The translations under genes were made by a program, and so were the position numbers. The notes under the pieces are model-generated. The model was given only the letters and a program-made list of their open reading frames with translations, ran no database searches and was not told the origin of the DNA. DNA of 11,701 bases from Phoronis ovalis (lineage: Eukaryota > Phoronida > Phoronidae), in contig JAOXYB010050979.1 of assembly GCA_028565635.1 (NCBI GenBank), positions 1 through 11,701 on the forward strand, read 5' to 3'. Positions 8,029-11,701 of the stretch are shown one piece after another (within the stretch, counting starts at the first letter, position 1; every line of letters begins with the position of its first letter).

Positions 8029-11000
8029 GTGAGTTGCATACTTGTAAATAAACCCAGACAGTAGACCGGCAACGTCTGCTAATGGGGGTAATGCTATTGG
8101 CTATTGCTAGTGCCTAGACCCTAACTTCCTAAGTGCCGTAGTGGGTGCAACGCACTAATAAATCAAGCTACTTAAACGAGTCTATGAACCTGTTCTCCGC
8201 CTTAGTTATACATGTTACTCAAATTGTGCATATTATAATTGGGGCAATTGATGACTAGTTCGAACATCTAATTAATTGCAAGATGCACTTTACTAAACTT
8301 ATTACTCTTAATTTCTACATTTAAAATTGAATTGCTGTTTTTATTAGCCCTAGAATCTAGATATTGATCCGGGGGGTACTTAAGTTATTTTTTGGTGGCG
8401 GTGTGCAGCCCAGTTGAAAATTTTGGATTTACATTGCATACTTCTTACTGTATTTTTTTGAATTGCTACCGTAAAGATATTAAAAAAATTGGATTGCTAC
8501 CCACTGCTTACAGCAAATAATTTGGATTAATTTTAGGTTTGTATCCATAAATAAATTTTGGAATTTGGTTTGTATCAGTCAGTTTGCATAAAAATGGATT
8601 GCTATACTCAAATATTTTAAAAGTTTGAATTGCTACCATTATATTTCACAAATTTTGGATTGCTACCAGCTAAAATTTTGGATTGGGTTCCCTTGCACAC
8701 CCCCGTAGCCAAAAAACCTTGAGTACTCCCCCGGATATTGATTGACCTTTGATTTTGGTATTATATTTCATTAACTGTTATGGTAGCACACAACAGTAGG
8801 AAGTCCCATCCAACGCAATACGATTTCAAATATATTTGTTAAATAAAGCGACACGCTCAGCGCCAATTTCTCTCTCGGTCCACTTGCGTCACACATATAT
8901 CTTAGGAAAACCGATCCATTTACCCACTAACATCCGGACAGATTTCGAGATATTTGCCAAAAATTGAACACCCTTGGAGATTTCTCCGATTGGAATCTGG
9001 AGCTACTTGAAGTTGACCTCTCATACGCGAACCGATACGAGGCCATGTGATGCGCCCACAGATTTTCGTTAATTTCACAAGCAACAGCTATCATTCTTGT
9101 TCGAAAACACCCTATATATTTTAACTATAATTCAATGGATTTATGTCCAGCGAGACACTTCTACACCCCCTAATTATTTTTTCTAGGAACTATCCGAGAC
9201 CCTTACAGCTCAAGCTTACTGAGTAGTGCTACATTATTCATTGGCAGATGTACAACATAAAACTTCCCACCGGAAAGTCACTTATGTACAGGGTGGGTCC
9301 ACATGCACAAACATGGGTTTTGAAAAAAGCCCCTTAGCACTTTTAGCCTGCTGAAAAAGCACCCCTTTGAAAGACAGGTTTGAAAAGTCCCCTTTATTTG
9401 CAAACATGTTGACGCGCTGGTTATTCCGCGCTAATTTTATGTATTTGATAGTGAAAACTGGGGAAAAGCATACCTTCTTGCAGCTCTGCATTCTAAAAAC
9501 ATTACCCTATTTGCCAGTATTTACCCAAATATATACCCTTAAAGCTGAACGCACATTACTTACTTCACAAAAAAACTATCCCATTTTCACGTGATTTTTT
9601 GTTTACACATGTGGACCCATCCTTTGATCCTTGTGCCCCTGGGACTTCCCATCTACCTTTTTTATTAACAGAGCAATGTTCCCTGAGCTATTATGTTTTT
9701 ATCATAAGGTAGTCCAACTTTTGATACACTACAAGCCCGGAGGGGTCTTTTGGATATTTTTTAGGTTGGGGGTGTGTCACTGAGGGTAAATTTTTTGGAC
9801 TAACTTCACCAAAAATGTGGAAATTTGGACCCCGAAATATACAAAAAATTCCAAAACACATCCAAAACATGCCCCAAAATATGACCTATATTGGTACATT
9901 TCACTCCAAAATATCTGCAAATTGCATCGATGTTAAGTTTTAATTCAGTGTTTAAAACAATGTTATATGTTCGATTAGATTATTTTGCTTGAAAGCAAGA
10001 CCCAAAATATACCACAGGAATCTAAAAGGTACCCTGAAATATATTAAAATTTGTTAAAATTCCTGTCAGATCCACACACTAAGAACCCCCCAGGACTACC
10101 AGTCAATTATTTTGTGAAGTCTTGCATGCGCATGATCCTGCTGTGAAAATCACATTGGTACTATTCCAATATCATATAGGCCCAAATTCAGATTTCAATT
10201 TTGAAAAAATTGTGATAATCTTAGGAATTATTTTTTACCAGGAAGTACAACATGTTGCTATTACAAAACACCTAAACTTAAAATGACACGACCAAAAAAA
10301 AAATGGAAAACATTGTGTCATGCCAGCACTGTATTTATATAGTGTTAACTTTGCAGGGGCTCTGCAATTGCAAAGATTGTTGGTAAAAATGTGCTGAGCA
10401 GTGACAGATTTGAGCCTCAGATCAATATGTATGTGTATGAAGAAATGGTAAATGGAAGGAAACTGACCGAAATTTTAAACACTGAGCATGAAAATATAAA
10501 ATATTTACCAGGACACAAACTACCAGAAAATGTGGTATGTATTGTAATTGAATGTCTACCAGCCAAAGCCGACATAAGGAACAAACTAAAAAATGAATTG
10601 AGCAGTATGGTCATTTAATGCTTCATGAATTAATATTTGCTATAGATTTTAACATTGTCATTCTATGGACTACTGAGCGAAACGACTTAAGTAATTTGAA
10701 CAAAATAAATAATTTTGGAAGCGACCTAAACTTTTAAAGAAGAAAAACAGAGCAGCCATGACAGCACCTTTCAAGTTGCCCTGTGCCACTCTGCAAAAGG
10801 CAATATTTTAGTACAACTCTTTAATTATGCTTTTAAAAAGGATACTTACATGTCGATCAAGTCAGACAACATCTACGTAAATTCTGGATGTGAGCCTGTT
10901 TAGATATTACTTAGCTTTTTGGCTGTTAATCCTAAGAGTCAATTTTGATGTATTGAAAGCTTTGATGATGTTCTTGTATTATTTTTATCCTTATATTATT

Positions 11001-11471
11001 ATTCTTATTGTTCTTGCTCTAGGTTGCTGTTCCTAATGTGGTAGATGCAGCTAAAGATGCTGACATTCTGGTGTTTGTAGTACCTCATCAGTTTGTGAAA
11101 GGCCTCTGCACTAGTCTTAAGGGAACATTAAAATCATCTGCAATAGCTGTATCACTAATAAAGGTTAGGATTTAGCCTACTGTAACTAAAAGCCAATTAA
11201 ATTCAAAAGGTTTAATTTTAATTATGTCACCGGATTCACCTAGTTTACCAAAAGGTACTAACCAGCTTAAAAAGGATCGTGAAGAGTCATAATTGCTAAT
11301 GATACTCATAACAGATTTCTGTATTTCAGGGTTTTGATGTTAAAGATGGTGGAGGGTTGCTACTGATATCAGATGTTATCCGCGAAAATCTTGGTATCGA
11401 ATGTAATGTGTTGATGGGAGCAAATCTGGCGCCTGAGGTTGCTGCTGAAAACTATTGTGAAGCTACGATAG
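7985..11471 (+). CDS. GPD1: Glycerol-3-phosphate dehydrogenase [NAD+], cytosolic; four exons, 3' partial
   Basis: The enzyme interconverts dihydroxyacetone phosphate plus NADH and glycerol 3-phosphate plus NAD+ in the cytosol, linking glycolysis to lipid synthesis and the glycerophosphate shuttle. The exon join is 7985-8028, 10357-10534, 11023-11163 and 11330-11471, with canonical splice sites throughout and a continuous frame of 168 codons plus one base. Visible motifs are the Rossmann loop GSGNWG (11-16), [12 protein letters not shown] (63-74), FVVPHQF (92-98), SLIKG with the lysine at 121 corresponding to active-site Lys120 of the vertebrate enzyme, and [11 protein letters not shown] (149-159). 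The family is about 350 residues, so roughly the N-terminal half is here. NGRKLTEI and VPHQF fit both GPD1 and GPD1L; invertebrate genes often predate that split. The dehydrogenase call itself is not in doubt. Confidence 0.95.
8029..8360 (+). other. Start of GPD1 intron 1
   Basis: About 330 bp between the exon 1 donor and the first transposon-like element. No coding, RNA or repeat structure was recognised. Confidence 0.6.
8369..8734. mobile_element. Non-autonomous inverted-repeat element A (366 bp)
   Basis: The ends are inverted repeats of about 40 bp: CCGGGGGGTACTTAAG on the left, and on the right the reverse complement of CCGGGGGAGTACTCAAGG. A GGTGTGCA block is shared further in. An exact 8-bp target duplication ATATTGAT flanks it (8361-8368 and 8735-8742). 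The interior is degenerate repeats built on TTTTGGATTGCTACC. There is no transposase frame, so it is MITE-like. The 8-bp duplication suggests a hAT-like mover, unproven. Confidence 0.88.
8743..9261 (+). other. GPD1 intron 1 segment between elements A and B
   Basis: 519 bp without a gene. A less AT-rich stretch at about 8848-9090 differs in composition from the rest of the intron and may be part of an older repeat. No terminal repeats or conserved frame were found. Confidence 0.5.
9270..9643. mobile_element. Non-autonomous inverted-repeat element B (374 bp)
   Basis: It is flanked by an exact 8-bp duplication ACTTCCCA (9262-9269 and 9644-9651). The outer ends CCGGAAAGTCAC and (reverse complement) CCCAGGGGCAC are diverged. 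The inner inverted repeat, TGGGTCCACATG followed by AAAC, is strong on both sides (9294 and 9616 regions). The interior has TGAAAAAAGCCCCTT-like units at 9321, 9352 and 9381. Short open frames on both strands inside it (9282-9491, 9367-9594) are incidental. Confidence 0.82.
9736..10094. mobile_element. Non-autonomous inverted-repeat element C (359 bp)
   Basis: The left end is CCCGGAGGGGTCTT; the right end reverse-complements to CCTGGGGGGTTCTT. The flanks are ACTACAAG (9728-9735) and ACTACCAG (10095-10102), an 8-bp duplication with one mismatch. GGGGGTGTGTCACTGAGG near the left end has a diverged partner, GTGTGTGGATCTGACAGG, at the right. The interior repeats CCCAAAATAT-like units. The ends resemble those of element A, so the two are probably relatives. 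Confidence 0.8.
10103..10356 (+). other. End of GPD1 intron 1
   Basis: AT-rich sequence leading to the exon 2 acceptor, with a T-rich, weak polypyrimidine tract. Nothing else was recognised. Confidence 0.6.
10357..10534 (+). CDS. GPD1: GPD1 coding exon 2
   Basis: Residues 15-74, from [10 protein letters not shown] to [11 protein letters not shown]. The acceptor is TTTGCAG and the donor GTATGT. The open frame continues to a stop at 10616-10618, but that tail is intron, because family alignment resumes precisely in the next exon (NV/VAVP). Confidence 0.95.
10535..11022 (+). other. GPD1 intron 2
   Basis: 488-bp AT-rich intron ending in a T-rich tract and GCTCTAG. No embedded feature could be supported. 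Confidence 0.7.
11023..11163 (+). CDS. GPD1: GPD1 coding exon 3
   Basis: 47 codons (residues 75-121), [10 protein letters not shown] to VSLIK, phase 0 at both ends. It carries [13 protein letters not shown] and the catalytic-site lysine as its last codon. The acceptor is GCTCTAG and the donor GTTAGG. Confidence 0.94.
11330..11471 (+). CDS. GPD1: GPD1 coding exon 4
   Basis: Residues 122-168 plus one base, [10 protein letters not shown] to NYCEATI, with acceptor TATTTCAG and strong donor GTAAGT. It contains [14 protein letters not shown], the conserved substrate/NAD pocket segment. The gene continues beyond the window. Confidence 0.94.
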
Positions 11472-11573
11472 GTAAGTTATGATCATCGAAATCAGTTGAG
11501 TTACTTCGGAGTTTAAAAAAAAACATGTCATTGGTTATCACAACCTCAAAAAGTTCAGATTTATCATTGGATA

Positions 11574-11701
11574 CTTTTTATGCCCATCACTATGTAATAG
11601 TGAAAGGGCATATAGCCGTACTGTCGGCGGCGTCGTATGTAACCTTTTCTTTGTGTTGCTATAACAGCTTCAGCTTTCGTCAGATCATCTTCGTATTTGG
11701 T
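11574..11701. repeat. Hairpin-headed dispersed repeat, cut by the right edge
   Basis: TATGCCC...CACTA (11579-11592) is complementary to TAGTG...GGGCATA (11598-11612), with a 5-base loop and an A-rich internal bulge. It is followed by GC-rich CGGCGGCGTCG and then a T-rich body. From memory, TATGCCC/GGGCATA hairpin heads are common at the ends of abundant repeats in marine invertebrates; no search was made. It lies in GPD1 intron 4. Confidence 0.6.

Noticed and set aside
8250-8345. TTGATGACT as a second C/D snoRNA candidate
   Set aside because: No downstream CTGA or flanking stem; chance match.
9282-9594. Overlapping 69- and 75-codon open frames on both strands
   Set aside because: Both lie inside transposon-like element B, have no recognisable domain and reflect its low stop density.
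9641-9650. GGGACTTCCC, a perfect NF-kappaB consensus
   Set aside because: It is formed by the last three bases of element B plus its target duplication. A match to the degenerate consensus is expected about once per 8 kb, so there is no reason to call it functional.
10955-11022. TTGATGATG resembling a C/D snoRNA box C in GPD1 intron 2
   Set aside because: No box D (CTGA) at a suitable distance within the intron and no terminal stem.

Overview
The window is metazoan nuclear DNA. It is AT-rich, its genes are split into short exons by GT/AG introns, and it holds parts of two conserved animal genes arranged head to head. Protein similarity and the repeat content suggest a marine invertebrate (non-vertebrate deuterostome or lophotrochozoan), but the species cannot be fixed from sequence reading alone. 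There are no rRNA or tRNA genes, no CRISPR array and no bacterial-type operon.

Left and centre (minus strand, about 562 to 6806): a TAX1BP1/CALCOCO-family autophagy receptor gene. Nine coding exons can be traced by matching splice sites and reading frame. They give 574 residues: an N-terminal SKICH domain, a DMLVI segment at the position of the family's non-canonical LC3-interacting motif, and then a long coiled coil. The C-terminal part, expected to carry zinc fingers in this family, lies beyond the left edge. A probable 5' non-coding exon sits at about 7546 to 7660. The introns hold a near-perfect 22-bp-arm hairpin (2991-3048) and a three-unit degenerate tandem repeat (about 4496-4965).

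Middle (about 7546 to 7984): a compact shared promoter region. It has a palindromic CRE, a half CRE, a consensus ETS site and a TATA-like box for the rightward gene.

Right (plus strand, 7985 to the edge): the first four coding exons (168 complete residues plus one base) of cytosolic NAD-dependent glycerol-3-phosphate dehydrogenase (GPD1/GPD1L family). The Rossmann GxGxxG motif and the catalytic-lysine region are present; later exons are off the window. Its 2.3-kb first intron is nearly half mobile DNA: three separate 359 to 374 bp elements with CC...GG ends, each flanked by an 8-bp target-site duplication (two perfect, one with a single mismatch). The interiors of the first two consist of degenerate repeats of roughly 30 to 40 bp, and the third shows a similar but weaker pattern. 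A different, hairpin-headed dispersed repeat begins in intron 4 at about 11574 and runs off the edge.

The two genes do not form a known pathway together. Head-to-head placement suggests shared promoter control of a metabolic enzyme and a selective-autophagy receptor, which is an inference. I found no clear sign of a wholly new system. The most interesting material is the family of three transposon-like elements and their periodic interiors.
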